Shown: piece after piece, positions 48,708 to 57,198 of the stretch
Layout: every line of letters starts with the position of its first letter
How positions within the stretch are numbered: position 1 is the stretch's first letter
DNA from: Streptomyces zingiberis
GTDB taxonomy: Bacteria; Actinomycetota; Actinomycetes; Streptomycetales; Streptomycetaceae
Assembly: GCF_012034935.1 (NCBI RefSeq)
Contig: NZ_JAATEN010000007.1
Location: 1-64,000, forward strand
Reading direction: 5' to 3'
Length of the DNA: 64,000 bases
Made by a program: the position numbers and the translations under genes
The notes under the pieces: generated by a model
Databases searched by the model: none
What the model was told of the DNA's origin: nothing
What the model saw: only the letters and a program-made list of their open reading frames with translations

Positions 48708-50414
48708 TCATTCTCCTTCTCCCGGCGCGGTGCCCGGCGCCAGGGTGGCCAGACCGCCGAGGACGTCCTCGGCGGCGGCGGTGCCCCCGGCGACACAGGC
48801 CGGGATGCCCACTCCGTCGTACGCGGCACCGCAGACCCGCAGGCCGGGCAGGTCCGCGAGGGCGGCACGGATACGCGCCACCCGGCCGGTATGGCCGACC
48901 GGGTACTGCGGCAGCCCGTCCCGCCAGCGGGTGACCCGGGTGCCGACGGGACGGGCGCGGAGCCCGGTGGCCTCGCCGAGATCCCGCAGGGAGACCTCGA
49001 CCAGACCGGCGTCGTCCCGCTTCAGCTCGCTCTCCTCGCCGTGCCGGCCGACGGAGGTGCGGATCACGAAGAGCTCCGGGGCGGCCGCGCCGATCCAGCC
49101 CCACTTCCGGCTCGCGAAGGTGGCCGCCTTGATCGCCCGCCCTTCGACGGCCGGCACCAGGAAGCCGCTGCCCCGCGCACCAGGGGCGGGTCCGGCGGGT
49201 CCGGCGAGGCTGGTGGGTCCGGCGGGTCCGGCGAGAGCGTCGGGGCCGCCGAGATCGGCACGGCGGAAGGCCATGCTGACCAGCGCCATCGAGGCGTACT
49301 CCACGGTGTTCAGCTCCGCGGCGGCGGCCGGTGCCGGGCCGGCGAGCAGCCGCGCGGCGGCGGCGGCCGGCACGGCCAGCACCACGGCGTCCGCGGTCAG
49401 CACGGACCGCCGGGTGACGGCCGCGCCCGCGCGGGCCGCGGCGGCACCCGCCTCCCCGGCGCCCGGGCCTTCGGCCACCAGCCGCCAGCCCGCCCCGGCG
49501 CGGCGCAGCTCCCGTACGGCCGCCCCGGTGACGATCTCCGCCCCGCCGGCCCGGCAGGCGGCGGCGACGGCCTCCGGCAGCGTGCCGACGCCGCCCTCGA
49601 TCCCCAGGAACACCGGTCCGGTGGCAGCCCCGGAGCGCCGCCGCAGCTCCTGCACCGCCCCGGTGAGCATCCGCCCCTCGCGGGCCGCCCCGTAGAGCTG
49701 GGGCACCGCGGCACGCAGCGACAGCCGGTAGGCGTCCCCCGCGTAGACCCCGCCGAGCAGCGGTTCGACGAGCCGGTCCACGACCTCGCGGCCGAACCGC
49801 TCCGCCACGTACGCGCCGACCGCGACGTCGGGGTCCTCCCCCTCGCCGCCGTCCCGGCCCTCCCGGCCCTCCCCGGGGACCGCACCGCCGGGACCGCCCG
49901 GGGTGCCCGGGGTGCCGGAGCGGTTCGAGCCGGCGGGCAGGGGCCGCACGGGCAGCTCCGGCTCGCGCCGCGCGCGCTCCAGCCCTTCCGGGGAGAGCAC
50001 GCCCGAGGCCGCCAGCGCCGCCATGTCACCCGGTACGCCCATGACGTGCCCGGTGGGCAGGGGCCGCAGGGCGCCCCGCGTCCACAGCGCCGCCGTGGCC
50101 GTGGCGGGGGCCTGGAGCCGCTCGGCCAGGCCGACCGCGCGCGCCAGGCCGATGGCCTCCGGGCGGCGCGCGAGCAGCGACTCGGCACCGAAGTCCACCG
50201 GCACCCCGGCCAGTTCCCCGGCGAGCAGCTTCCCGCCCAGCCGCGGCGAGGCTTCGAGCAGCGTCACTCGCGCCCCGCCCGCCAGCAGCCGGTGCGCGGC
50301 CGCCAGTCCGGCGATCCCGCCGCCGACGACCACGACATGACCGCCGCGTCCGGCCCCGCCGGCCGCCGGGCCGCGGCCGGTCCCCGCCCCGGTCCCGTCG
50401 TCCGTCTCGCTCAT
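48708..50414 (-). CDS. hemG: Coproporphyrinogen III oxidase (HemG/HemY/CgoX type)
   Basis: A 568-residue FAD enzyme. The FAD motif [21 protein letters not shown] begins near residue 27, and the substrate-binding core ([37 protein letters not shown]) and the C-terminal [22 protein letters not shown] are typical. It oxidises coproporphyrinogen III to coproporphyrin III, feeding HemQ. It is about 90 residues longer than usual because of a Gly/Pro insert near 170-200 and an AGP-rich insert near 395-412, the latter encoded by 9-bp units (49188-49232). It is divergent from the flavoprotein at 50623. Confidence 0.92.
   Translation of the reverse strand: MSETDDGTGAGTGRGPAAGGAGRGGHVVVVGGGIAGLAAAHRLLAGGARVTLLEASPRLGGKLLAGELAGVPVDFGAESLLARRPEAIGLARAVGLAERLQAPATATAALWTRGALRPLPTGHVMGVPGDMAALAASGVLSPEGLERARREPELPVRPLPAGSNRSGTPGTPGGPGGAVPGEGREGRDGGEGEDPDVAVGAYVAERFGREVVDRLVEPLLGGVYAGDAYRLSLRAAVPQLYGAAREGRMLTGAVQELRRRSGAATGPVFLGIEGGVGTLPEAVAAACRAGGAEIVTGAAVRELRRAGAGWRLVAEGPGAGEAGAAAARAGAAVTRRSVLTADAVVLAVPAAAAARLLAGPAPAAAAELNTVEYASMALVSMAFRRADLGGPDALAGPAGPTSLAGPAGPAPGARGSGFLVPAVEGRAIKAATFASRKWGWIGAAAPELFVIRTSVGRHGEESELKRDDAGLVEVSLRDLGEATGLRARPVGTRVTRWRDGLPQYPVGHTGRVARIRAALADLPGLRVCGAAYDGVGIPACVAGGTAAAEDVLGGLATLAPGTAPGEGE
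49188..49241. repeat. 9-bp tandem repeat inside hemG
   Basis: GGGTCCGGC occurs at 49188, 49197, 49215 and 49224, with variant units at 49206 and 49233. The pattern is a duplicated 27-bp block and encodes AGPAGP repeats in a surface loop of the enzyme. Confidence 0.88.
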
Positions 50415-50622
50415 GCCCCCACTCTCTCAGAGCGGCTCCCGGCCCCGGACGCGGCCCGGGATCCCGCCCCCGGGTGCCGCCGCGCCGGGCCCCCGGGACC
50501 GGGACGCCCGGGCCTCGGGGTCTCCGGGCATCCGGGCATCCGGGGGCATCCACCGGGCGTGACCGGGCAGGCGGCCTACCGTCTACCGTGGCGGGCACAG
50601 GCCCCGGGCGAGAGGACGACAC

Positions 50623-52023
50623 ATGGCGGCACCCAGGCGGATGGTCATCATCGGCGGCGACGCGACCGGCATGTCGGCCGCGTCGCGGGCGCGCCGGCTG
50701 AAGGGCCCGGACGAGCTGGAGATCACGGCGTTCGAACGCTCCTCCTTCGCCTCGTACTCGGCCTGCGGTATCCCGTACTGGGTCGGTGGCGTCGTCGACG
50801 GCCCGGAGGCGCTGATCGCGCGCACTCCGGAGGAGCACCGCGCCCGCGACATCGACCTCCGGCTCCGTACCGAGGTCACCGCCATCGAGACCGGGCGGCA
50901 GCGCGTCCGGGTGCGCGACCTCGACCACCCCGGCCCCGGCGCGGAGCGCTGGGTCGGCTACGACGACCTGGTGATCGCCACCGGCGCCCGCCCGCTCCGC
51001 CCGGAGATCCCCGGCATCGACGCGCAGGGGGTGTACGGGGTGCAGACGCTGGACGACGGCCGCGCGCTGGCCGAGTCGCTCGGCGAGCGGGCCGAGGGCG
51101 TGCGGGCGGTGGTCGTCGGCGCCGGATACATCGGCGTGGAGATGGCGGAGGCGCTGCGGCGGCGGGGCTGCCACGTCACGGTGGTGGAGCGGGACGAGCA
51201 GCCGATGTCCACGCTCGACCCCGACATGGGCCGCCTGGTGCACGAGACGATGGGCGAGTTCGGCATCGAGACGGTGACGGGCGCGGAGGTCACCGAGGTG
51301 CGCACCGGGGACGACGGCCGCGTCCGCGCGGTGTGCACCAAGGACGGCGAGTACCCCGCCGACCTGGTCGTCCTCGGCCTCGGCGTCCGGCCCGAGACCA
51401 CCCTGGCGCGGGAGGCGGGGCTGCCCCTGGGCTCCTCCGGCGGGCTGCTCACGGACCTGGCGATGCGGGTGCGCGGCCGGGAGGACATCTGGGCGGGGGG
51501 TGACTGCGTGGAGGTCCTCGACCTGGTGTCCGGAAGGTCGCGCCACGTCGCCCTCGGCACCCACGCCAACAAGCACGGCCAGGTCATCGGCACCAACGTC
51601 GGCGGCGGCTACGCGACGTTCCCCGGCGTGGTGGGGACGGCGGTCAGCAAGATCTGCGAGCTGGAGATCGCCCGGACCGGGCTGCTGGAGGCGGAGGCCC
51701 GGGCCGCGGGCCTGCAGTTCGTGACCGTCACCACCGAGTCGACCAGCCGCTCCGGCTACTACCCGGGCGCGCGCTCCATGACGGTGAAGATGCTCGCCGA
51801 GCGGCGCACGGGCCGGCTGCTCGGGGTGCAGATCGTGGGCCGGGAGGGCGCGGGCAAGCGCGTGGACGTGGCGGCCGTGGCCCTCACGGCGGGCATGACC
51901 GTGGAGCGGATGACCAGCCTCGACCTGGGGTACGCGCCGCCGTTCTCCCCGGTGTGGGACCCGGTGCTGGTCGCCGCGCGGCGGGCGGCGGCGGAGGTGA
52001 GCCGCGACCTCCGGGGCCGCTGA
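50623..52023 (+). CDS. CoA-disulfide reductase-like flavoprotein
   Basis: A 466-residue pyridine nucleotide-disulfide oxidoreductase of the single-cysteine group. The active-site motif is SYSACGIPYWVGG (Cys near residue 46), with the FAD motif MVIIGGDATGMSAASRARRL at the N-terminus and the NAD motif VVVGAGYIGVEMAEAL near 165. Family members reduce CoA disulfide or oxidise NADH with O2; which reaction applies is unknown. ATG 50623 follows GAGAGGACGAC. It is divergent from hemG, with a 208-bp gap. Confidence 0.88.
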   Translation: MAAPRRMVIIGGDATGMSAASRARRLKGPDELEITAFERSSFASYSACGIPYWVGGVVDGPEALIARTPEEHRARDIDLRLRTEVTAIETGRQRVRVRDLDHPGPGAERWVGYDDLVIATGARPLRPEIPGIDAQGVYGVQTLDDGRALAESLGERAEGVRAVVVGAGYIGVEMAEALRRRGCHVTVVERDEQPMSTLDPDMGRLVHETMGEFGIETVTGAEVTEVRTGDDGRVRAVCTKDGEYPADLVVLGLGVRPETTLAREAGLPLGSSGGLLTDLAMRVRGREDIWAGGDCVEVLDLVSGRSRHVALGTHANKHGQVIGTNVGGGYATFPGVVGTAVSKICELEIARTGLLEAEARAAGLQFVTVTTESTSRSGYYPGARSMTVKMLAERRTGRLLGVQIVGREGAGKRVDVAAVALTAGMTVERMTSLDLGYAPPFSPVWDPVLVAARRAAAEVSRDLRGR

Positions 52024-52387
52024 CGCGGAGGCGACAGCGGGACCGCCGGGATGACGCCGGGACCGCCGGACCGCCCGGCGACCGGCCCCGGCCCAGCGCC
52101 GCCCGGCGGGATCCGCCGAGGTGCCCGCGGTCCGGCCGCCGTACCCGCCCCGGGTCCGGAGGCCCGCCAACTGTTTCTCCGCGGCCGGGGGTGCACCCGT
52201 CCCGGGCGTCCCCGGCCTCGGTGACCGGGCCCCGGCCGGCTGCCCGCGCCGGGGCCGGCGGCCGGGGCCCGGCGGCCGGGGCCGGCGGACGGGGCCCCGG
52301 CGGCACCCGCGGCAGCCTCCGGCGGACGCGGGGGACGGCCACACGGCGAACACGCGGCGAACAACGCGCGACAAAGGCCCCACGGAG

Positions 52388-52419
52388 AGCCGTCTCCCGG
52401 CCGGGAGCCCAGCACGGCT
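52388..52419. repeat. Two-part hairpin
   Basis: Outer arms AGCCGT/ACGGCT and inner perfect palindrome CTCCCGGCCGGGAG (52394-52407). Unattached to any stop codon; may be a structured RNA end or a terminator. Confidence 0.4.
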
Positions 52420-52583
52420 GAGCACCCGCCGGCTCCGCCCCACCTCCCGCCGATCGGCGCCGAGTTGACGCCTCACCAGGGAGTTCGGGCCACCGCCACC
52501 CGGGGTTCACACCTCCGCCGCCCCCGCCATCCCACGTCCGGGGGTATTTCCCCGAGCGGCCGGGCCGGGACGGTCCGCTCGGT

Positions 52584-52589
52584 GATAAT
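52584..52589 (+). promoter_or_regulatory. Leaderless -10 element of the PIG-V-type gene
   Basis: GATAAT ends 7 bp before ATG 52597, so transcription should start at the first codon. No -35 consensus is visible. Confidence 0.6.
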
Positions 52590-52596
52590 CGCCCCC

Positions 52597-53787
52597 ATGC
52601 TCGAACGCACTCAGGCACGACCGGCCGTCCGTCCCGGGCCGCCCCTCCGTGAGCGCGTCGAGGCGGCGGCCCGGGAGGCGGCGCCCGCGCTGCTGGCCTA
52701 CGCGGCCGTGCGTCTCACGGGACTGCTGGTCCTGACCGTGGCGGCGGCGGCCGGCGGCCGGGACGTGCCGGAGGTGCTCAGCAGGCGCTGGGACGCGGTC
52801 TGGTACGCGCGGATCGCGGAGCACGGCTACGGCTACACCGTGCTCACCCCCGGCGGGGCCCACTCGGATCTGGCGTTCTTCCCGCTGCTGCCCGCGCTGG
52901 AGCGGCTGGTGTCGGCGCTCGTCCCCGTGGGGCCGGGCGGCGCGGGGCTGCTGATCGGCTGGACGGCCTCACTCGTCGCGGCCTGGGGGATCTACGCGGT
53001 CGGCGCCCGGCTCCACGGCCCGGCGGCCGGGACGGTGCTCGCCGCGCTGTGGGGAGCGACCCCCACCGGCTTCGTCCAGTCGATGGCGTACACCGAGACG
53101 CTGTTCACGGCGTTCGCCGCCTGGGCCCTGTACGCGCTGCTCACCGGCCGGTGGCCGGAGGCCGGCGCGCTCGCCGCGCTCGCGGGGCTGACCCGGCCGA
53201 CGGCGGTGGCGGTGGTCCTGGCCGTCGCGGTGCCCGCCGCCCTGCTGCTCGCCCGCTCCTGGCGGGCCGGCATCCCCGGCCGGATGCTGCCGCGGCTGCA
53301 CGCGCCGGCGCTCGCCGGTCTGGCCCTGGCCCCGCTGGGCCTGGCGTTCTACGCCCTCTACGTGGCCGTCCGCCGCGGCGACCCGTTCGGCTACTTCGCG
53401 GTGCAGGCGGGCTGGGGCAACGGCCTGGACGGGGGCCGGGCGCTCGCCGCCTTCGTCCATCTCCAGCTGCGGGCGCATCCCCCGGCCGGGCTCGCCCTGT
53501 GCGCGGCGCTCGGGCTGCTCGGCTGGCTGCTGCTGCTCTCCGTGCGGCAGCGCCAGCCGCTGCCGCTGCTGGTGTACTCCTTCACCGTGGTGGCCGTCTC
53601 GCTGGCCGGCTCCGGCTACTTCGGCTCCAAACCACGGCTGATCATGCCCGCGTTCCCGCTGCTGCTGCCCGCCGCGGTGGTGATCGCCCGGCAGCAGCCG
53701 GCCCGCGCCACCTTGATCTGCGCCGTCGCGGCGCTGGTCTCGGCGGTGTACGGGGCCGTCACGCTGCTGGGGCCCGGACCGCCCTGA
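52597..53787 (+). CDS. PIG-V/GT39-like membrane mannosyltransferase
   Basis: A 396-residue polytopic membrane protein with about nine hydrophobic segments (for example LLAYAAVRLTGLLVLTVAAA and GLALAPLGLAFYALYVAV). The first loop has RRWDAVWYARIAEHGYGY, the RWD/D pattern of PIG-V-type glycosyltransferases, followed by FFPLLPALERL and MAYTETLFTAFAAWALYALLTG. These enzymes use polyprenyl-phosphate mannose at the outer membrane face; the acceptor is unknown. It has its own leaderless promoter and converges on hemE. Confidence 0.85.
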   Translation: MLERTQARPAVRPGPPLRERVEAAAREAAPALLAYAAVRLTGLLVLTVAAAAGGRDVPEVLSRRWDAVWYARIAEHGYGYTVLTPGGAHSDLAFFPLLPALERLVSALVPVGPGGAGLLIGWTASLVAAWGIYAVGARLHGPAAGTVLAALWGATPTGFVQSMAYTETLFTAFAAWALYALLTGRWPEAGALAALAGLTRPTAVAVVLAVAVPAALLLARSWRAGIPGRMLPRLHAPALAGLALAPLGLAFYALYVAVRRGDPFGYFAVQAGWGNGLDGGRALAAFVHLQLRAHPPAGLALCAALGLLGWLLLLSVRQRQPLPLLVYSFTVVAVSLAGSGYFGSKPRLIMPAFPLLLPAAVVIARQQPARATLICAVAALVSAVYGAVTLLGPGPP

Positions 53788-53822
53788 CCGGCGGCCCACC
53801 GCGCGCCCCGCCTGACGGTGCT

Positions 53823-53850
53823 CCCGGCGCCCCGGTGCCCCGGTGCCGGG
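53823..53850. terminator. Hairpin between PIG-V-type gene and hemE
   Basis: CCCGGCGCC and GGTGCCGGG form a 9-bp stem with one G-U pair and a 10-nt loop, midway between two convergent stop codons. Confidence 0.5.
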
Positions 53851-53922
53851 CGTACCGGCAGCCCGGCCGGAACCACGCCCGTGGCCTCCCGCCGTGCCGC
53901 CCGGTGCCCCGCGGGCTCCGGC

Positions 53923-54978
53923 TCAGCGGGCGCTGCGCTCCTGCACGTACTCGACGAGCCGGGTCAGCGCGTCCGGGTCGGTGGACGGCAGCACCCCGTG
54001 ACCGAGGTTGAAGATGTGGCCGGGCAGGTCCGCCGCGGCCGCCAGGACCTCGTCGGCCTTGGCCTCGACGGCCTCCCGGGGAGCGAAGAGCACCGCCGGG
54101 TCGAGGTTGCCCTGGAGCGCCTTGCCGGGCCCGACCCGGCGCGCGGCCTCGTCCATCGGCACCCGCCAGTCGACCCCGACGACATCGGCGCCGGCCTCGC
54201 CCATCAGCCCGAGCAACTCGCCCGTGCCGACGCCGAAGTGGATCCGCGGCACGCCGTACCCCGCGACCGCGTCGAACACCTTGGCCGAGGCGGGCAGCAC
54301 GGAGTCCCGGTAGTCCACGGGCGCCAGGGCACCGGCCCAGGAGTCGAAGAGCTGCACGGCGGAGGCACCGGCCTCGATCTGCACCCGCAGGAAGGCCGCG
54401 GTGATGTCCGCCAGCCGGTCGAGCAGGTCCGCCCAGAGCTCCGGCTCGCCGTACATCATCGCCTTGGTGTGCTCGTGGTTACGGGACGGCCCGCCCTCCA
54501 CGAGATAGCTGGCCAGGGTGAACGGCGCCCCGGCGAAGCCGATCAGCGGGGTGGCGCCCAGCTCGCCGATGAGCATGGCGACCGCCTCGCTGACATAGCC
54601 GACGTCGTCCGGCTCCAGCGGGCGGAGCCGCTCCAGGTCGGCGCGGCTGCGGAACGGGCGGTCGACCACCGGTCCGACCCCCGGCTTGATGTCGAGGTCG
54701 ATGCCGATGGCCTTCAGCGGGACGACGATGTCGCTGAAGTAGATGGCGGCGTCCACGCGGTGGCGCCGCACCGGCTGCAGGGTGATCTCCGTGACCAGGT
54801 CGGGCCGCATGCAGGAGTCGAGCATCGCGATGCCCTCGCGGACCTTGAGGTACTCCGGCAGCGACCGCCCCGCCTGCCGCATGAACCACACCGGGGTGTG
54901 CGGGACGGGCTCCCGGCGGCACGCCTTCAGAAAGGCCGACTCGGTGATTCCGGTGGTGTCGTGCTGCTGGCCCGTCAC
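53923..54978 (-). CDS. hemE: Uroporphyrinogen decarboxylase
   Basis: A 351-residue decarboxylase that turns uroporphyrinogen III into coproporphyrinogen III. The N-terminal signature [20 protein letters not shown] is complete, with [45 protein letters not shown] and [16 protein letters not shown] following. GTG 54978 follows a GGGGGG ribosome site and gives the normal family length. It lies 3.5 kb from hemG/hemQ and is transcribed separately in the same direction; its product feeds HemG. Confidence 0.97.
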   Translation of the reverse strand: MTGQQHDTTGITESAFLKACRREPVPHTPVWFMRQAGRSLPEYLKVREGIAMLDSCMRPDLVTEITLQPVRRHRVDAAIYFSDIVVPLKAIGIDLDIKPGVGPVVDRPFRSRADLERLRPLEPDDVGYVSEAVAMLIGELGATPLIGFAGAPFTLASYLVEGGPSRNHEHTKAMMYGEPELWADLLDRLADITAAFLRVQIEAGASAVQLFDSWAGALAPVDYRDSVLPASAKVFDAVAGYGVPRIHFGVGTGELLGLMGEAGADVVGVDWRVPMDEAARRVGPGKALQGNLDPAVLFAPREAVEAKADEVLAAAADLPGHIFNLGHGVLPSTDPDALTRLVEYVQERSAR

Positions 54979-55311
54979 AGGAGCCCCCCTGATCGGTCCG
55001 AGCGGAGAACTCGGGGCTGGTCGGTGGTCACCCCGGAATCTTCGCACGCGCCGGGCCCGCCGCTCCGCCCGGCCGCCGCTCCGCCGGCCCCCTCGCGGCC
55101 CGCCCCGCCGGACCCGGCTCCCCGCCTTCCCGCTCCGCCCGGCCGGGGCCGCGCTCCCCGCCCGGCCCTTCCGCACCGCGCGGCCGTCTCCCCATATTTC
55201 AGCCGCTTTCACCCCCCGGCCCGGGCGCGGGCCCCCTCGGCGCCGCCACCTTTCCCCGGGCTCCGGGTGTCCTGCGCGGCTGCGGGCCCCGTTCCGCCTA
55301 GTCTTCCCGGC
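54979..55311. other. Divergent region between hemE and DUF3000
   Basis: 333 bp, CT-rich on the plus strand, without a supported gene. The right end holds the leaderless promoter of the DUF3000 gene (TAGTCT at 55299-55304). The promoter of hemE must lie near the left end; no consensus is evident. Confidence 0.55.
55299..55304 (+). promoter_or_regulatory. Leaderless -10 element of the DUF3000 gene
   Basis: TAGTCT ends 7 bp before ATG 55312 with no ribosome site between, indicating a leaderless transcript. Confidence 0.6.
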
Positions 55312-55962
55312 ATGGCTGCGGCTCAGGGACCTCAGGGACAGCGTGCGGACGGTCCGGACCACGGGGGCGGGGACGAGACACCGGCCGCGTTCCGGAAGGC
55401 GGTCGACGGGCTGAACGGCGCGCGCCTGCGCCCCGAGACGGAGGTCACCCCCGCCCGCGCCCCCGGCCGGCTCGCCCCCTACGCGCACGCGGTGGAGGCG
55501 GCCGTCGTCCAGGACGGGGAGGAACTGGCCGAGGGCCGGCTCGTCCTGCTGCACGACCCGGCCGGGCACAACGCCTGGCAGGGCACGTTCCGTCTGGTCA
55601 CGCTGATCCGGGCGGAGCTGGAACCGGAGATGGCGACGGACCCCCTGCTGCCGGAGGTCTGCTGGTCCTGGCTGACGGGCGCCTTCGACAGCCGCGGGGT
55701 GGCGCACCAGGAACTGAGCGGGACGGTGACCCTGGCCGGCTCGTACTACTTCGGCGGGCTGGGCGACCGGCCCCCGGCGACCCAGATCGAGATCCGCGCC
55801 TCCTGGACGCCCCGCGAGGACGGCGGCGGCGCCCCCGACACCGGCGCCCATCTCACCGCCTGGTGTGAACTCCTCTGCCAGATCGGCGGCCTGCCGCCCA
55901 CGGGTGGCGTGGACGCGGCCGTGGTGACCCTCCCTCAGCGCCGCGGGCCCCGGCAGCGCTGA
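55312..55962 (+). CDS. DUF3000 family protein
   Basis: A 216-residue protein conserved across actinobacteria next to hemE and RNase D. Conserved stretches are [54 protein letters not shown] and [17 protein letters not shown]. No catalytic motif is recognised and there is no membrane segment. The first 25 residues look disordered. Constant synteny with hemE hints at heme or RNA metabolism, but that is inference only. Confidence 0.92.
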   Translation: MAAAQGPQGQRADGPDHGGGDETPAAFRKAVDGLNGARLRPETEVTPARAPGRLAPYAHAVEAAVVQDGEELAEGRLVLLHDPAGHNAWQGTFRLVTLIRAELEPEMATDPLLPEVCWSWLTGAFDSRGVAHQELSGTVTLAGSYYFGGLGDRPPATQIEIRASWTPREDGGGAPDTGAHLTAWCELLCQIGGLPPTGGVDAAVVTLPQRRGPRQR

Positions 55963-55976
55963 CCCCCGGCCCCCCG

Positions 55977-56003
55977 ACCTCGCCCGGCCCCGCCGGCCGA
56001 GGT
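55977..56003 (+). terminator. Terminator hairpin after the DUF3000 gene
   Basis: ACCTCG/CGAGGT and CCGGC/GCCGG pair around one C-C mismatch with a 3-nt loop, 15 bp after the stop at 55962. Confidence 0.6.
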
Positions 56004-56435
56004 TCCGGCCCCGCCGACGCCCGCCGGCCCCGGCTCCGCCGGCCCCGATCCCGTCCGGCAGCGGGGTGTCCTGGGCGGCTCCGGGACCGGCATCCCGTCC
56101 CCTCCCGCCGGCCCTTTCTCCCCCGGTCCTCGGCCGCCGTACCACCGGGACCACTCGCGAACGCCCTTTCCGGAAACCGCCCGGCCCCGGCGCGCACCGG
56201 CCCGGGCCGCGCGGGCCACGCCGCCCGCCCGTTCCCGCCCTCCTGCCCCTCCCCCGGCCCACCATCGAGCAGTCGTCCGAATTACTCGAATTGCCCGAAT
56301 TGTTACTCACTAAATCGTGATCTTTCGCTAAAGCCTCCCCCGAATGCTGCCGAAGGAGCAGGTGTCCCCCTCCGGGACCACCCCTGACCCACCCCTTCGT
56401 ACCGCGCTCTTCCCCGCACCCCAGCAGGAGGCCTG
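56004..56435. promoter_or_regulatory. Upstream region of the LuxR-type regulator with iterons
   Basis: 432 bp without a supported gene. Sequence from 56265 to 56335 is markedly AT-rich for this genome. It contains three CGAATT units spaced exactly 9 bp apart (56278, 56287, 56296), followed by TTACTCACTAAATCGTGATC and CGCTAAAGC, where one or more promoters probably lie. A CAGGAGG ribosome site precedes the GTG at 56436. Confidence 0.6.
56278..56301. repeat. CGAATT iterons, 9-bp period
   Basis: CGAATT at 56278-56283, 56287-56292 and 56296-56301. The period and AT-content differ from the surrounding sequence and suggest a protein-binding array in the promoter region. Confidence 0.75.
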
Positions 56436-57098
56436 GTGTCCGTTCTTCTCGAGCAGCCCGCAAGCCTGGTCGCCTATCGTCCGAACAAGCCGACGGCCAT
56501 GGTCGTCGTCGCCGACCCCCGTGTCCGCTCCACCGTCACCCGTCATCTGTGGGCGCTCGGGGTCCGGGACGTCATCGAGGCGTCCTCGATCGCGGAGGCC
56601 CGCCCCCGGGTCGCCAACCCCCGCGACATCTGCGTCGCGGACGTCCACCTCCCCGACGGCTCCGGCCTCACCCTCCTCTCCGAGACCCGCGCCGCCGGCT
56701 GGCCCAACGGCCTCGCCCTCTCCGCCGCCGACGACATCGGCGCCGTCCGCAACGCGCTCGCCGGCGGCGTGAAGGGATACGTCGTCACCGGCACGCGCAC
56801 CAACCTGGGCCTCCCCGGCCGCCCCGGCGGCCTGCCGGTCGGCGCGGCCGCGGCCCGGATGCACCGGCGCCCGCCCGGCGCCCCCGGCCACCCCGGCGGC
56901 TACCGGGAACTCTCCGGCCGTGAGGTCGAGGTGCTGCGGCTGGTGGCCGAGGGCCAGTCCAACAAGGCCATCGGCGTCTCCATGGGGCTGTCGGCGCTCA
57001 CCGTCAAGAGCCACCTCGCACGGATCGCGCGCAAGCTCGGCACCGGTGACCGCGCGGGCATGGTGGCCGTCGCCCTGCGCACGGGGATCATCCACTGA
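56436..57098 (+). CDS. LuxR/NarL-type response regulator with atypical receiver
   Basis: A 220-residue regulator. Residues 20-125 are receiver-like: the phosphorylatable Asp is plausible in [13 protein letters not shown] and the lysine in GVKGYVV, but the acidic pair expected near the start is reduced to [11 protein letters not shown] Pro/Gly-rich linker precedes a clear LuxR HTH ([40 protein letters not shown]). No sensor kinase is adjacent. The gene is syntenic between DUF3000 and RNase D in streptomycetes. GTG 56436 follows CAGGAGG. Phosphorylation-independent control is possible. Confidence 0.88.
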   Translation: MSVLLEQPASLVAYRPNKPTAMVVVADPRVRSTVTRHLWALGVRDVIEASSIAEARPRVANPRDICVADVHLPDGSGLTLLSETRAAGWPNGLALSAADDIGAVRNALAGGVKGYVVTGTRTNLGLPGRPGGLPVGAAAARMHRRPPGAPGHPGGYRELSGREVEVLRLVAEGQSNKAIGVSMGLSALTVKSHLARIARKLGTGDRAGMVAVALRTGIIH

Positions 57099-57140
57099 GC
57101 CCCGCCCGCCCCCCTTCCCCACCGCCTTCCGGCCTGCCGC

Positions 57141-57170
57141 GCCCGCCGACGGAACGTTCCGTCGGCGGGC
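57141..57170 (+). terminator. 30-bp perfect palindrome after the regulator
   Basis: The 15-bp arms GCCCGCCGACGGAAC and GTTCCGTCGGCGGGC are exact reverse complements with no spacer, 43 bp after the stop at 57098 and 29 bp before the RNase D start. A terminator is likely; protein binding is possible. Confidence 0.75.
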
Positions 57171-57186
57171 GTCCGCGATCCATGGA

Positions 57187-57192
57187 TACCCT
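57187..57192 (+). promoter_or_regulatory. Leaderless -10 element of the RNase D gene
   Basis: TACCCT ends 6 bp before GTG 57199 with no ribosome site in between. Confidence 0.55.
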
Positions 57193-57198
57193 GGACCG

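Larger units (their letters stand above)
52024..52596. other. Intergenic region before the PIG-V-type gene
   Basis: 573 bp with no supported gene. It holds a 12-13 bp GGCC-rich tandem repeat (about 52254-52300) and a two-part hairpin at 52388-52419 (AGCCGT/ACGGCT outside, CTCCCGG/CCGGGAG inside). The leaderless promoter of the next gene is at the right end. Confidence 0.6.

Noticed and set aside
48519..51503. 994-codon open frame on the plus strand
   Set aside because: Antisense to hemG and out of frame with the flavoprotein at 50623; Arg/Gly/Pro-rich throughout.
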